From: Bagarius yarrelli
Taxonomy: Eukaryota > Chordata > Actinopteri > Siluriformes > Sisoridae
Assembly: GCA_005784505.1 (NCBI GenBank)
Contig: VCAZ01000050.1
Span: 496,001 to 560,000, forward strand
DNA length: 64,000 nt
Direction of reading: 5' to 3'
Shown: positions 12,028 through 23,995 of the stretch, in pieces
How the letters are laid out: the number at the start of each line of letters is the position of its first letter
Position numbering within the stretch: the stretch's first letter is position 1
Made by a program: the position numbers and the translations under genes
Notes under the pieces: model-generated
Seen by the model: the letters and a program-made list of their open reading frames with translations, nothing else
Database searches by the model: none
What the model was told of the DNA's origin: nothing

Positions 12028-12410
12028 AGAGTGAAGATGTTAGATTAGAAAATTAAACCGCTGATTAGTTGTGTTTCTAATTTTCCTGAAGACCGACTCT
12101 AAATTCGCACGAGCGTGGTACCCTTTAGCTGTTTGCATAATGCTGTGTTATTCAGTTTTTCAAATTGTGTTCTGCAATTAAAAAAACCTGTTCAAGCCTT
12201 CCAGGAGTATCTGGTACTTTTGTTTTGTAATTGAAAGCTCGGCTTTAACCGCTCTGACAAAAGCATAAAAAGAGACAAAAAAGAAAGAATTTCTTTTATT
12301 AGCAATTGTTTTCAGATGTGTGGGGTATTGAAATGAAAGAGGCTCATGCCAGCATTATAAACCTGTTAAAGCTTGATTTGAGCTAACGCATTTTTATTGC
12401 TAATGTATAT

Positions 12411-13063
12411 AAGTGGCACGCCGTGCATTTGGTACCTGGGCCTTTAGTGGGGACTTATCCAACTGATACACCTCTTAATACCACCACTATCACATCACAT
12501 TTATAGAAACCATCAATATTATACATCATACAGTAAAAGGCTGTAATCCGATGTAAGCGCTCATACGCACCGGTCTGAAAGTGGTGAACAAACTCTTTCC
12601 CGGCCTGAGACAAGCTAGTTAGCTTTGGGGTTAGCTGAAATCTCCTCACGATGTCTAGCTTTTTCTGAAAAAATCCGCCTTGAAAATGGATTTGATGTCC
12701 GAGACCAAGTCAATTTCTCCTCCCCGTAAGTCAATGTGGACGAAAAACTTCTAATTCAACAACTATTAATGTGTGCCAATGGCTACAAATGTGTTTTGAT
12801 AGTCAAACCTGGCTGTAACAGTTCTGCACTAATCAACCAATCAAAGGCCGTAAAAATGGTGCTGGTATTATGGGTCAGCTAGCTGGTCTGTAAGGTGAAT
12901 TTGCAAACAGACTCATTGATAATATAGTTTAAGTCACATGGGCAGCACTACTGATTCTGAAGGCTCTGAGCAAATTACATTGATTTGGCAGCACATAGAG
13001 GCTGAAATCTGATTGAACAGAAAAATATAACAGTCACATACACGTACAGGAAGCAATGCAACC
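12411..13063 (+). repeat. Dispersed repeat R1, copy 2
   Basis: This is the direct partner of 986-1822, 11.4 kb downstream. It starts near 'GGCACGCCGTGCATTTGG' and ends near 'GGAAGCAATGC'. It is shorter than copy 1 and carries an extra segment 'GGGTCAGCTAGCTGGTC' around 12870-12890 that copy 1 lacks. Non-coding. Confidence 0.8.
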
Positions 13064-14905
13064 TTAAAAATGTATTTTATTAACCTTGTACTAAATACCT
13101 GGTTTTGATATCAGTAGTCACGAATTCATGGCATTTCTCCCAAACCTCCATATTTGTTTGCAAAGAATTCTTTTGTACAGCAAGTGGGCAGCCCGATGCA
13201 TTTTTTTAACTCCGCATAGCACAGAGACAAAAGCCTGACAAGGACTTGATTAGAGTAGCTTTTGACTGGAGTAAACCAAACAAGACAGAACATCTAATGG
13301 ATTTCCCACACAACAACAAGCAACCGAAATTGTTTCCATCCGTTTTCTTGAATGAGCTTTATCTCTCTAATAAAATGTGATGTTGGTCCACTTCCTGTCC
13401 CATCCTTTAAGTGAGCACTCTAACCGCACAAAGCTTTGTTATCAACACCCATCAGCTGATGTAGGAAAAAATATTGAACGGTATCTTCTTTTAATCAGGC
13501 AAAGGGATTTAAAACAATGTCTTCTGTGTGGAAAAGGAAAAGCTCTCTCTTTGATGGCGTATACTCTTTATATTCTTTTCTGGCTTTATCTTTCTAGTTT
13601 GCAGTAAATTACTGACAAGTAGGGTTAGTAGAGGAATCTCATGAAGTAGCTAACAGATTTGCAGTCAACCTTTAAACCCTTGACATTTAGGATTTTGACA
13701 TTTTATCAATTCGGTGATCGGATTGTATTCAGCAGTCGAACTCGCAAAAGGATAAACATGCTGACTGATTTTCTGACAGCATGTTTTTATGTCTTCTGTT
13801 CTTCAAGCTCTATTCGTGATTTATTCCGAGTTTTAAGAAATCTGAAAGAATTCCTGACATGCAGCGTAGTTTTTGTTCATGCAACATGAAAGCAATTGAC
13901 ACTAATGAATTCACGGGAAATCAAAGATTAAGATTCGTGTTTGGGGTAGAAAAGAGCAACTCGTTCTGGCTTCATTTGTTTGAAAGTCTAGAAATCTTTG
14001 AAAGTCTATTTTTGCTAACCGAGATAATCGCAGCTACACCAGGAAGTGAAGAGCTGGACTCTATAATATTTCTAAAACCATTTGGAGTGATGAGATGATG
14101 TGATGTCCCTTACATTTGGCAAAGTTATTGTTACTACCTGAAAGTTTACTGTAGAAAATTAACAAAATTTTGTTTGTTTTAAAAAATTGCTAAGGTATTG
14201 TATCATTCACAATTTCTTTATTAGCCTCTTTTTAAACATATTCATAAAAATCTTTTTTGTTAAAACCCCTTTAACACTTTCATTAGCTCATTACAAAAAC
14301 TCTGCCACTACACTACACTGTGCGATTTTGACCAAGATTTGAGACCACCATTCTAAATTTCTAAGCTTAAATCTGTAAAATTGCTAGCTTGGCATGACAA
14401 TCAGTTCTCCGTTGTAATCAGTTTTGTCCTCGTACTTCTGGTAGTGTCTGAAGATTTTAGACCATTCATCTGCAATGTGACTTCTCCTACAACGACAGTC
14501 AAACCAAGAATAAATAGATGCATTAAAACTGATGACACAATTAATGCGATAACCAAAATCCACCTCTGGAAAATAATCAAAACAAGTTGTGAAATGTCAT
14601 GAGCAAATTAATGCTACGCCTTTTTTTTTTTTTTTTGCTGCTAGCTACCATTTAGCGAGAGAGCATAGGTTACTAAACGTGTCATGAATTGATGACCTAG
14701 AACTCAGAATAAGTCTTTTTGTGTGTGTCCTTTTTTGACTGCTGTACAGTCCGACATTATGACAACTGAGATCTTACAATGTGACATAGGAATCTTGTTC
14801 GTATAGTCTGACAAGCAACAATCTCAAAGGACTGTTAGTAATTGCACAGCGTAAGCTAAGTTTTACTAAAAACACTACCAAATGGTCAAGGCAATGAGTT
14901 GTTGT
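13064..14905. other. Unassigned AT-rich sequence
   Basis: Three short plus-strand frames follow each other (13377-13607, 13659-13889, 13859-14098), but they lie in different frames and contain no recognisable domain. I see no repeat family. Confidence 0.4.
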
Positions 14906-15112
14906 TTGGACGGCGAGGAAGAGCTGGGTTCAAACTTTAATCGCCGCCAGTCTGCCTCTGTTGGGTCCTTGAGCAAGACCCTTAACCGTTCTTGCCTAAA
15001 GGGCGCTGTATCATAGCTGACCCTGCGCTCTGACCCCAATTTTCAAATATGGGATACCCTTAGAAACAAATGTCACTGTGCCATAGCGTGTATGAAGAAT
15101 AAACACCTTTAG
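14906..15112 (+). mobile_element. SINE family 3, degenerate
   Basis: A decayed tRNA-like head with B-box-like 'GGGTTCAAACTT' is followed by 'TGTTGGGTCCTTGAGCAAGA', 'GGGCGCTGTATCATAGCTGA' and 'CCTGCGCTCTGACCCC'. The last two blocks are characteristic of a SINE I associate with fish. A second fragment with the same core lies reversed at 57085-57225. Confidence 0.75.
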
Positions 15113-16099
15113 TTTTTATGAGTATTGTTTCTATAGAAACATCTTCACACATGGTCTTTTATGCCAAATGCTACACATAACCATTAAACCAATTAAACGT
15201 TGTAAGGTATGACAACAAATTACAGAACACAAAACATGTTCTGACCAATTATATTTGAGTATTCAAAGGTAGACAAAAGCATCCTGCATGGTCCAGAAAG
15301 CTCACTTGCAATACCTCTTACCACTAGTTTCCTCAGCAGGAAAAGCACTTCAAACCAAGAATATGCACTTGAATACATGGCATACTGCGATCTTTTCTCA
15401 TGCACCGGCAGTCACAGCAGCTACTAAACTAACTATGCATGTCTTATTTACAGCTCAGCTTTGGATAGACTATACACAGCCTGCTATGCCAACTGTGTTT
15501 ACCATTTGTCAAATAAAGTGGCCCACAAAACCTGCAGGATGTGGAACAAAGCAGAAATACTCGTGTGTGTATAAAGCCTGGAATAGAAACTGTCCTATTT
15601 CTTATCCAAATAAGTTGTAATTTGAAATTAATGCAATAACTGATCTACCTTCTTTTCCAGCTATTTTTATTAAACCGTCCTTAATTGTGCATCACATGAC
15701 CAGATCACTATCAGTTATAATGAGCAGCATGCAGTTCAACTTATGTTAGCATATGTGCCATGCTATGAGGTCAGAGGGCTAAAGAATGGGCTAACAAGTA
15801 GCTTATTATGGATCCTTAAACCCACACAGCATGTTTATAAGTGAATTAGATATAATACATTACTTCTAGATTAAGCTGAATTTGTTGTCTTGTCATTTGT
15901 TTTGGTTGGTTTTTGTCTTTGTTTTGTAAATGTTGCGGTCGATGTCCACGTGGTTCAGCTTATGCACTGCTAGTTTTATGTTTGATTATTTGCTATAGCC
16001 TAAATCATGTTTTTGCATCCTATCTGATTCACAGTGGACAGATCCACAATTGGGATGCAGCGATTTTAGATTTTGTTGGTACGAATAAAGTTTGAGGAA
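15113..16099. other. Unassigned sequence
   Basis: An open frame of 110 codons (15288-15620, plus) shows no recognisable motif, signal or repeat pattern; I do not call it a gene. No repeat is recognised. Confidence 0.35.
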
Positions 16100-16246
16100 T
16101 AATCACAGGTATTGTAACAGTTATGGGGAAAGGATTCCAAACAAGACTACCAAAGGGCAGCCTGGAACTGTTTGTCCTTCCCCAGTCTTGTCATTGGTTT
16201 TATTGTTCCTTCATTGTGTCCAGGTGTTGCTTGTTTTTCCTAGTTA

Positions 16247-16279
<33 letters not shown>

Positions 16280-16480
16280 CACCCCTGCGATGTGTTAATG
16301 TCATATTCCTCGTATTGTATCACTAATGTCGATTCCTCTGTCTATCGTCGCTAATGCTAGTTGCTAATGGTATGCGCATATTTTTTTCCTCGTTTGTTTG
16401 TTTGGTTTGTCTTTTGTTTTCTTTAATAAATGTTCTGTTAAATCCACTCGTCCTCTATCTTCACTCCACATTCGAACGAT
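16100..16480 (+). repeat. Dispersed repeat R3, copy 1 (terminal part)
   Basis: A T/G-rich stretch ends in 'CTTTAATAAATGTTCTG' and 'CCACTCGTCCTC'. The end matches, in reverse, the start of 37985-38480 ('GCGAGTAGGTTCGAG', then 'GTTTATTAACAG'). Both resemble the end of a fish element with an AATAAA-type signal shortly before its terminus. I cannot say whether it is an LTR or a DNA transposon end. A GT/AT microsatellite lies inside. Confidence 0.4.
16249..16281 (+). repeat. (GT)n(AT)n microsatellite
   Basis: A compound dinucleotide tract, GT units followed by AT units. Confidence 0.95.
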
Positions 16481-17218
16481 TATTACTATCAGATATCAGG
16501 GGAAAAAAATAACATCAAAACGTTTTATATTTTAAAGTGTTATTTATCACTGCCTTTCAAAACAGACATAACTTAGTAACCAAATAACCAAATAACAAAA
16601 TCTATTTCTCTCTTTAGAATTAAAGAAAAGTGAAGATTTTAAACTTAAAGATAAGTAATACTTTAATTATAGAATAATACAATACTAATACTAATACAAT
16701 ATTTCCCTTTCAAAGACAAATGCAGTCAACAGACTGTAAAAGACTTTTTTTTTTTACTATATAACTAAATAGTTTTGTATTTTTTGTACAATTTTTTTGG
16801 ACCCCAAGTAAAAACCCAAGTCGCGCTGTTCTGCTTTCGGTCCCGTATTTGAGCTGGACTTTGGACACTTCTGCATTAAGTAATCTTTCATGTAATTTAA
16901 CTTTGTTATGTAATACCTTTATTTGAGCATGCAAAGCTGGTAGATGATCCCGCAGGCCAACACCGTTAACAGCCTTTTTTACAGCACAAAAGACTACAAT
17001 TACAGTCTCTGTAATATATGACACAAGTACAGTATCTTTGCTAAGACAAAGGATTTAGAAGAACTACTGGACTCGGTATCAGCAGCGGTCTACTCTAAAG
17101 GTGATATTTAACTGCAGGTGGCCTCTCTGTTGGAATTCCTCACAGCTAGTAAGACAAAGCACTATTACGGGGTAATATGTAACTCTGTGAAGTGACACTC
17201 AACACGGATCGCTTCAGG

Positions 17219-17287
17219 CTAGAGATAGAGAGAAGAAGGGTAGGAGAGAGTGAGCGAGTAAGAGAAAGAGAGAGCGGGAGATGGAGG
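17219..17287 (+). repeat. Purine-rich (GA)n-like tract
   Basis: An imperfect GA/GAGA-rich strand of about 70 bases with few pyrimidines. Confidence 0.8.
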
Positions 17288-18476
17288 ATTTGCTTCTGAG
17301 GCAGCTCAATCTTTTACTTCACACTTCAGTTCAATTGATGTAATCATCTTCTAAAAAATATAGTGTTGTAAAATGGTGTAAGAGAAACAAGTGCATGATA
17401 AATACAAGCGCTTTAACAGGCCAGACTTGGCAAAGCAGTGAGAATTGGAGGATTGTGTGCAGACGTCCTTCAAAATCCTAAAGTATGAAATTTCATTTGA
17501 TAAAAATGGGACAAAGTACAATCCAAAAAAATGGATAAGTGGTCAGGCTTTCAATGAACAGATGGTCCAAGTGTATTTTAATATCTATGACTCACCATGT
17601 AAACCATAACCAATCAGGAGATTCTGAAGACCCAGTTTTAAATAATATATAAAACAAGGACAGGATTTTGTAGCATTGATGCCAAATTGTTAACAGGCTT
17701 ATTAAACCAGATTATTTATTTATTAATCCAATAAATAGTTTACTCAGTCACACACTATCCACCTATATGTATGCTTTTGGACAAAGTAAGAAAGCCAGAC
17801 AACCTAAAGGAATTAAGTTCAAAAATTCAATTTGCACTAATTACATAAATATCATAAGTACCATTTATTCTCAACAAGCCCTGACGTTCACAGCTACAAA
17901 AAAAAGTTTGTGTCTAAAAGCTGTAAACAGGAAATCATAGTGCCAACCAGCATTAATTGTGTATATCACCAGTGACAGGTGATTTTATGGAGCAACAATT
18001 AATCTTGTTTGTGCTGGGATGAGATTGAAAAAGCCAGAGTAAATCCCTTAATTCGCTTTGTTTGTTTCGTCTGCTTCCTGCCATGATACAGACCAGCTTT
18101 TTTATTCACTGTGGCAGCTCACCTCCACAATTAATATGCCACAACTCATTGTAGGCCTGATACATGCATGAGTCAAGTAGTTAATTAGTTATTAGTATTT
18201 TATCGAAAAAAATACAGGATGTTATAGGAACTATTTTCAAAGTCTTGCATTTCTTTCGAAAATACTTAGTTAATATAATAGTTGACTCATGCATTGATTC
18301 TGTAACTTGTGTCATCCAATAAAAAAAAAATTTGAATCTATTTACCGATTCAAATCCTTCTGAATCACCCACTGAACAGTAAGGATTCGGATTGTTTTTC
18401 TATGGTCCTTCCACTAGATGCCACTAGACCCTAGAAGCCACCGAATCCTTGGTCTCATAAATATCCCTCGAGCTCT

Positions 18477-18509
<33 letters not shown>
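18477..18509 (+). repeat. (CA)n microsatellite
   Basis: An uninterrupted run of about 16 CA units. Confidence 0.97.
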
Positions 18510-18511
<2 letters not shown>

Positions 18512-19649
18512 CAATGAATCTGGATGTTTCACTACAGATCTGTTGAATCCCACGGTTCAGATGAATCAGTACCCACAAGTCTCTTATGTTTCTAAGCAGT
18601 CAGGAAGTTTCTTAAACAACACAGTCAGCTACTTGTTGATACAGCTACTAGTTAACAGCTAAATGATGCAATTTTTAGTTTGTATTTATTTGGGTTTGTG
18701 AAAAAAACTTAGGACTTAACTGATCTGAGTAAATGAGAAAAACAAGGATTCATGAATTCTGAGTCAAATACAGAATCTGGTAATTAAACCCAGACTAATC
18801 CGGATTCGCTCAACTCTAAATCCAATAGACTCTGACTTCATTGCATGATGGAGTGATTTGCGTGCAGCGTAATTTTATGCAACTTAATTTCATCAGTGTT
18901 GTCCTTAAAAAACAAATGAGCAGCCAACACAAAGACATATGGTTAACTATCAATTAGACATGCTGAAGAAATAATCCATTCTAACCCATATAATTTCCAA
19001 AGGGGCCCAACATTATATAAGTATAATGGATATTTGGATTTTTATTTGCATAGGTATGTTCGTTATATTTGTATATAAAGAACAGCAAGAACATTCTATG
19101 GAGTTGAAGTACTTTTCTTAGTAGGGTGGTGGTAGCATCATTTTTTTCTGAATAGCTGATACCTTTTAATAGCGACGCTCGTTTTTTCAAGTAGTGCAGT
19201 AAGTGGCGCCATGATTACTTCTTTGTGTTTTACAGCAGTTGGCAACCAGCTTTTGGTGCATTGCTGTCAATGCTCTTTGTGCTCCAGACTGTGACACCAT
19301 GAATCAATCACCGGACTGACACCCAAAAAATGTACTTTATAAAAAGATGACATAGAAAGAGAAATTGATGTAAGTTAGACAGATTTAAAGGACATCTGTT
19401 TTATTAGTAGTACCAGTACTAGCAGTAATGTAACAGTATGTTTGGTGTGTAACGAGTGTGGTAGGAGGCGCCCAATCTCATTCTTTCATACAGACCAAAT
19501 TTGCTAGTGGCGCCTTGCGTTTTGAACGCACTACGCATACTACGCAGACACTGAGTCAAGCCTCTACTACTGCTTACTCTTGTTGGTATGACCAAAATAA
19601 CGAATAATTTGATATCATTCCACACTAAAATGACAAAATTTGTGATGGT

Positions 19650-19860
19650 GCTGAAGCCTGAAGTTTTGACAAAAATAACATTTTCTAAAAATGGCTTAGA
19701 TGTACAGTAATAAGCTACTCTTTACCATGTTGCTGTAGCTTATATTGGTACATTTCCCAGTGGGGTAGCTTCAGCGTAGTGAAACGCCAATTAAGGTAGC
19801 ATAAATGATAGCTTAGCTCATTACATTTTTCAGTAGCTTGCCCAACACGGAGCACAGTGT
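19650..19860 (+). mobile_element. hAT-like non-autonomous element, right-end fragment
   Basis: The sequence repeats 'GTAGCTT'-type words and ends 'CAGTAGCTTGCCCAACACGG'. This resembles the terminus of a MITE I associate with fish, whose ends read 'GTAGCTTGCCCAACAC'. I cannot see the matching left terminus, so it is a fragment. Superfamily is from memory only. Confidence 0.5.
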
Positions 19861-21039
19861 AAGTGCATTTTATATTTATAATTTGACAATCACTTTAATA
19901 ACAGCTGTAGAATATAAGTGCATATTTATTAATTTCTAAGATCATCAAAAACCCGAGTTAATGGATCTCAAGGGTCTCCTTCCAGCTAATTCACCGAATA
20001 GATTTAATGTGCTGAGCAGGTTGTGATTTGTCACAAAAGGTCCATCTGCCATTTTTTAAATCATATAAAGCAAAAATAAACACGCTAATTGAGCACATTA
20101 ATTTGATAACAAGTATGTGTGAACCACAACCTATATTTTTATATTAATAAATGTTATGGTTTCGAATAAAAGGTCGACTGACCTTAAAAACAAAAAAAAA
20201 AAACACCTCACTATCTATTCTCCTGAGGAACAACTTAATATCACCAGCTTGACATTTCCAATAATTATTTACCTCTAATTACCCTGCTACCTTGTGGCCA
20301 TGAAGTGATTTCACACACAAACACACCCACATTTTGTTTCTCCCCCATAATCACTACTCTTACAAATCAGCTGCAGGGATAATGTTAGCTGTGGGTGGCT
20401 AGTAACGGCGATTGATAACCAGTTTACTGTCAGGTGTTGGAAGCCCCTGATCTATTACTCGGACACCCATGGGATAAAGACATTGGCAAGAAAGCGATAA
20501 TTGAGAGTATTTATAAAGTGGCCTGCTCAGCAGCTAGAAAACACTGTAAATCTGCTGGGAGCGGAAAGGGGAAAAAAAAAAAAAGACATGACCCCAAGGA
20601 CAGTGTGTATCTGTGCCAAGATATCAAGTACAGCAGCGCCACTACTAATATACAGAACTTCTCTGGACATTTTTCACAGCATGAAGACTAATACATAATT
20701 TGTACAGTGATAAATTGTAGCTTTGAAACAATCCAACCATATATATTATTTAAAATATCTCCAGCTATATTTATCGGAGTTTGACCCAAAAGCAGTGAAG
20801 TGAAAAAACAAACTTTCTTTTCTATGTAGATGTTTAAAAAATTATATGGTGGTTATAGAAAGTCACATAACCTTCAACAATGGTACAAATCTGGAAATGT
20901 ATTTAGTGTTTTTATTTATCATTATATTATTACTCAAATTAGGAAAATACTTACTCTAGTTTATAAAATTACTCAAAATGTCTTCTGGATGTATTGCTAA
21001 GTGAAATGGATGAGAGTTTAAAAAAGCCCCTGATTATTT
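19861..21039. other. Unassigned sequence
   Basis: No element is recognised. 19960-20110 and 20215-20420 lack simple repeats and are candidate conserved non-coding DNA. The 85-codon frame at 20434-20691 has a lysine run from an A tract and no known domain. Confidence 0.35.
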
Positions 21040-21192
21040 ATGGCATTTGGCAGATGCCCTCATCCAGAGCGACTGACATTTATTTTATTTATACAACTGA
21101 GCAATTGGTAGTTAAGGGCCTTTATTACTGGGAATCGAACCCACATTCTTTCTTCCAACAGTCCAACAAGTTAACCGCTAAACTACCACCTT
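21040..21192 (-). mobile_element. SINE family 1, reversed
   Basis: On the plus strand it reads tail first: 'GGCATTTGGCAGATGCCCTC', 'CCAGAGCGACTGACATTTA', 'ACAACTGAGCAATTGG', then 'GGGAATCGAACCC' (B-box complement) and 'AACCGCTAAACTACCACC' (A-box complement). The segment 'TTGCTCAGGGGCCCAGCAGTGG' of the body is deleted. Confidence 0.9.
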
Positions 21193-22194
21193 CTTTGAAA
21201 AAAAAAACATGCAATATCTTAATTAAAAACTATTATTAGAATTTAGGATTATATAGAATGAATTTGGAATAACAGTCCAATTTTTTTTATGAAGAATATC
21301 TATATCATCTATATAATTCCTGTTGTGGAGTTATGGCGTTTTTGGGGGGTGGGGGGGTATGCAATCAGTATAGATAATATTTAAATAAAGAATTCATTAA
21401 ATCAAATATTAATAATTCTAATAAAAATACTTAACCTTAAAATCGGTTGTATAGAAATATTTCATATAACGCTCACCATGAATGCTCACACAAACATAAG
21501 AGGAAGAATTTCTTTGTCAAATCTGTTACACAATCTTCTGTTACTACCAACATTGTACAAATAATACCCTGCATTTCTCTGATGCTTTGCATAAATGGAA
21601 GAGCGAGTCAGTCATAAATCAAAAACATTTACCCCCCTTTACTCTCTGCTTTGCAGTAAAGGCTTTTTGGAGCAATTCATTATTAAGCACTACCAACAAA
21701 GGCATTTTTCCTTTATTTATGTTTGATAATGCATTAATAATTAGGACGACTGTCTGAGACGAATCAGGGACAGATACAGAGGACTTACTTTAATCTTTTA
21801 TTCGAAGAAAAGGTTTCGCAGCATTAGTTACACACAGTAAATAATAACGCCCACATTTAAAAGTTGCCAGTTAAAGTCCAAAAGTTACATCAGGATTTCT
21901 GTGGGAAATAAAGATATTGGAAGATGGAGCGTGAACCTGCTTAAATAGATTTTCTGTCTTGGGGTTAATTTCCAGTGATCAGCATCATCGTTCCTCCGGG
22001 TAGTTCTGATACATTAAATATGATACATACAGTATCATTTTTATAAACATAAGACTATAGAAAATGCAAAAAACAATGCGAGTCAAATGCAGTGCAACAA
22101 AAACCCAGAACATGGAGTCAAATTAGCAGCAATACTTTTCTATAAATAGACGGTGAATAATGTGGCTTAAGTAATGCGGTCGAGTAATGCTGGT
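21193..22194. other. Unassigned AT-rich sequence
   Basis: A short G-rich run lies at 21341-21357. 21600-21760 is free of simple repeats and might be conserved. No gene is recognised. Confidence 0.35.
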
Positions 22195-22545
22195 TTGGGT
22201 ATTTTACCAGGCAAGGTGAACATTAGAAGGCAGCAGGGTGTTGAGTCATCTGTCTGCCTCAGGAAGAAAACTGTTGTGCAGTCTGCTGGTGGTGACACGG
22301 ATGCTCCTGTACCTTCTGCCAGATGGCAGGGGAATGAAGAATCCATGAAAGGGTGAAACAGGTCATTCTCAATGCTGGTGGCTGTCTGGATGCAGCGGTT
22401 GTTGTATAAAAGACATCGATGGTGGGCAGAAAGACCCTGGTGACCTTTTCAGCTGTTCTTTATGGATATCCTTTACCTGTAGCATGAGGCAGAAAGAACG
22501 ATATTCTGTCACTGTATGTTAACACTCGGTAAAAGGTGCTGAAGA
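22195..22545 (-). pseudogene. LINE ORF2 C-terminal remnant
   Basis: On the minus strand, frames interrupted by shifts and stops translate to 'TAEKVTRVFLPTIDVFYTTTAA' type sequence, then 'PLPSGRRYRSIRVTTSRLHN' and 'SFLPEADR'. That order matches the conserved C-terminal tail of fish non-LTR retrotransposon polyproteins ('LYTRRCxxKA', 'LFxLLPSGRRYRSI', 'RLxNSFFPQAVRLLN'). Only the region after the reverse transcriptase remains, as expected of 5'-truncated insertion. It is dead. The clade (L1/Tx1-like or related) is uncertain. Confidence 0.75.
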
Positions 22546-22773
22546 TAAAGAGAAGGGAACTTGGATTTTTCCTCGGGAAGAAATATCTTTAGCTTGTTCA
22601 AGATTCTGAAAGTTGGTTCATCTTCACATATGCTAACTCGTCATTAACATCAACATGTGGATATACTGTAGATACTATAATATTATTAGCAACCGGGATG
22701 TTATTGTGCTGCAAAGTACAGTTTAAGTCATGAGACAGCAGGGTAAAGCGCAGTAAAAGGAGTACATTCACAG

Positions 22774-22937
22774 CAGACGTCCTTATCCAGAGCAACTTGT
22801 CTTTATCTCTTTTATACAACTAAGCAATTGGGGGTTAAGGACTTTGCTTAGAGGCCCAGCAGTGGCAACTTGGTGCTGGGAATCTAACCCTGATCTTCCA
22901 ATTAGCAGAAGCCTTAACCACTAAGCTACCACTGCCC
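22774..22937 (-). mobile_element. SINE family 1, reversed
   Basis: On plus it runs 'GACGTCCTTATCCAGAGCAA', 'CTCTTTTATACAACTAAGCA', 'GGCCCAGCAGTGGCAACTTG', 'TGATCTTCCAATTAGCAG' and 'CCTTAACCACTAAGCTACCA'. It is nearly full length, with the last tail bases ('CATTTGGCA') missing. Confidence 0.9.
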
Positions 22938-23856
22938 TTGAGTACACAACCAGTTGTGGTGTTGGAGGTGGAGTTGCTGATATTGACAGAATGGGGATTT
23001 CCGGGCAAAAAAAAGTCCAGGATCTGTGGACCACAACTTTGTCCATCCCAGCATACTTTTTTTTATTAATCTGTTGTTTTATGAAGATTGTGTTTAAGGC
23101 TGAACCAAGGTCTATTAACTACGTCCTAACAAGGGACAAGGGATTTTTTTTTCTTGTTAAATACCATGTAAATAAGCAGAAATGCTAAAAATCAAAAAAA
23201 TACTTTAAAGGGAAAACTAAAAAAGACTGATGTAATGCGAATAAAAGTAGTTTAACACTAAATCACGTGATTTTTGTCTAAAGAAAATCATTCCTAATGT
23301 TGTCTAAAAAACAATACTTGGACACCTCAAAGCGGATGAAGTTATTAATGCCAATTTAATGTCCTTGATTTGGATTTGATAGCATTTGAACGCTGCATGT
23401 TCCCTCTCAGGCAAATCCATGACCACCTGCTGGGCTTTTATCACAGACCAGAGCAGAGCGCGTGAGTGTAGTAGTGCTTTTATGACAGGTGTGAGTTCTG
23501 CTGTGAGGCAGCTTCCAGGCTTTTATCTTAAAACTAAAAAAAATAAAATAAATGAAAAAATAACCTTCTGTCTGATTGAACTGTCATTTTATTTTTTTAT
23601 CAATATGTTCTTTTTGCACTCTTTGCATCTCCTTTTTTATTTTTCAATGTAAATATTCTGTAACTGTAAAAGTTTGTTTTAGTGACGACCCCCATAAAAT
23701 AATTCACATTACTAGAACTACTAATTATTTATCATGATTGATAATCAAATTACTTTAAAAGTTTACATTTTTAACATAAAACGTGTTCAAGAAGGTTTGT
23801 TTTATTACAGACTTGTACTGCTACTCAATCCACCACATAAAGCAGTTCAGTTCCGC
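22938..23856. other. Unassigned AT-rich sequence
   Basis: No repeat or gene is recognised. The 88-codon frame at 23386-23652 is phenylalanine-rich at its end because of T runs and is not called. Confidence 0.4.
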
Positions 23857-23995
23857 CTTATTCTCAGGGCCACGTATGAATCCCAGTGTTTGTTATTTAT
23901 TTATTGAACAATGACCCATAACCAGGATAAAGCCATTTTGACCATGATTTTCTTCTTTTCTTTATTGTTCAATACACATGGCCCTGAAAAATAAG
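23857..23995. mobile_element. Foldback (palindromic) MITE-like element
   Basis: The two arms are reverse complements with few mismatches. The left arm is 'CTTATTCTCAGGGCCACGTA'. The right arm is its counterpart around 23970-23995 ('ACACATGGCCCTGAAAAATA'). Inner arms 'TTTATTGAACAAT' and 'TTTATTGTTCAAT' also pair. Total length is about 139 bp with a short unpaired centre. No second copy is seen in the window, so mobility is an inference. Confidence 0.6.

Larger units (their letters stand above)
8601..12410. other. Unassigned AT-rich sequence with simple repeats
   Basis: Apart from the GT tract (8671-8703) and the CT tract (11979-12027) I recognise nothing. The open frames at 9216-9488, 9582-9776 and 11157-11456 show no family motifs. 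12030-12230 is free of simple repeats and could be conserved non-coding DNA, which only comparison could settle. Confidence 0.4.
16481..19649. other. Unassigned AT-rich sequence
   Basis: It contains a purine-rich stretch (17219-17287), a CA microsatellite (18477-18509) and a region rich in 'GAATC' words around 18280-18800. About 18040-18170 has features I would check for conservation. No gene is recognised. Confidence 0.4.

Noticed and set aside
11979..12030. Polypyrimidine tract plus AG as a splice acceptor
   Set aside because: The tract is a CT microsatellite, and the sequence after it has no open frame with a donor site.
15288..15620. 110-codon plus-strand open frame
   Set aside because: No recognisable motif and no splice or promoter context; its length is within what chance gives in 64 kb.
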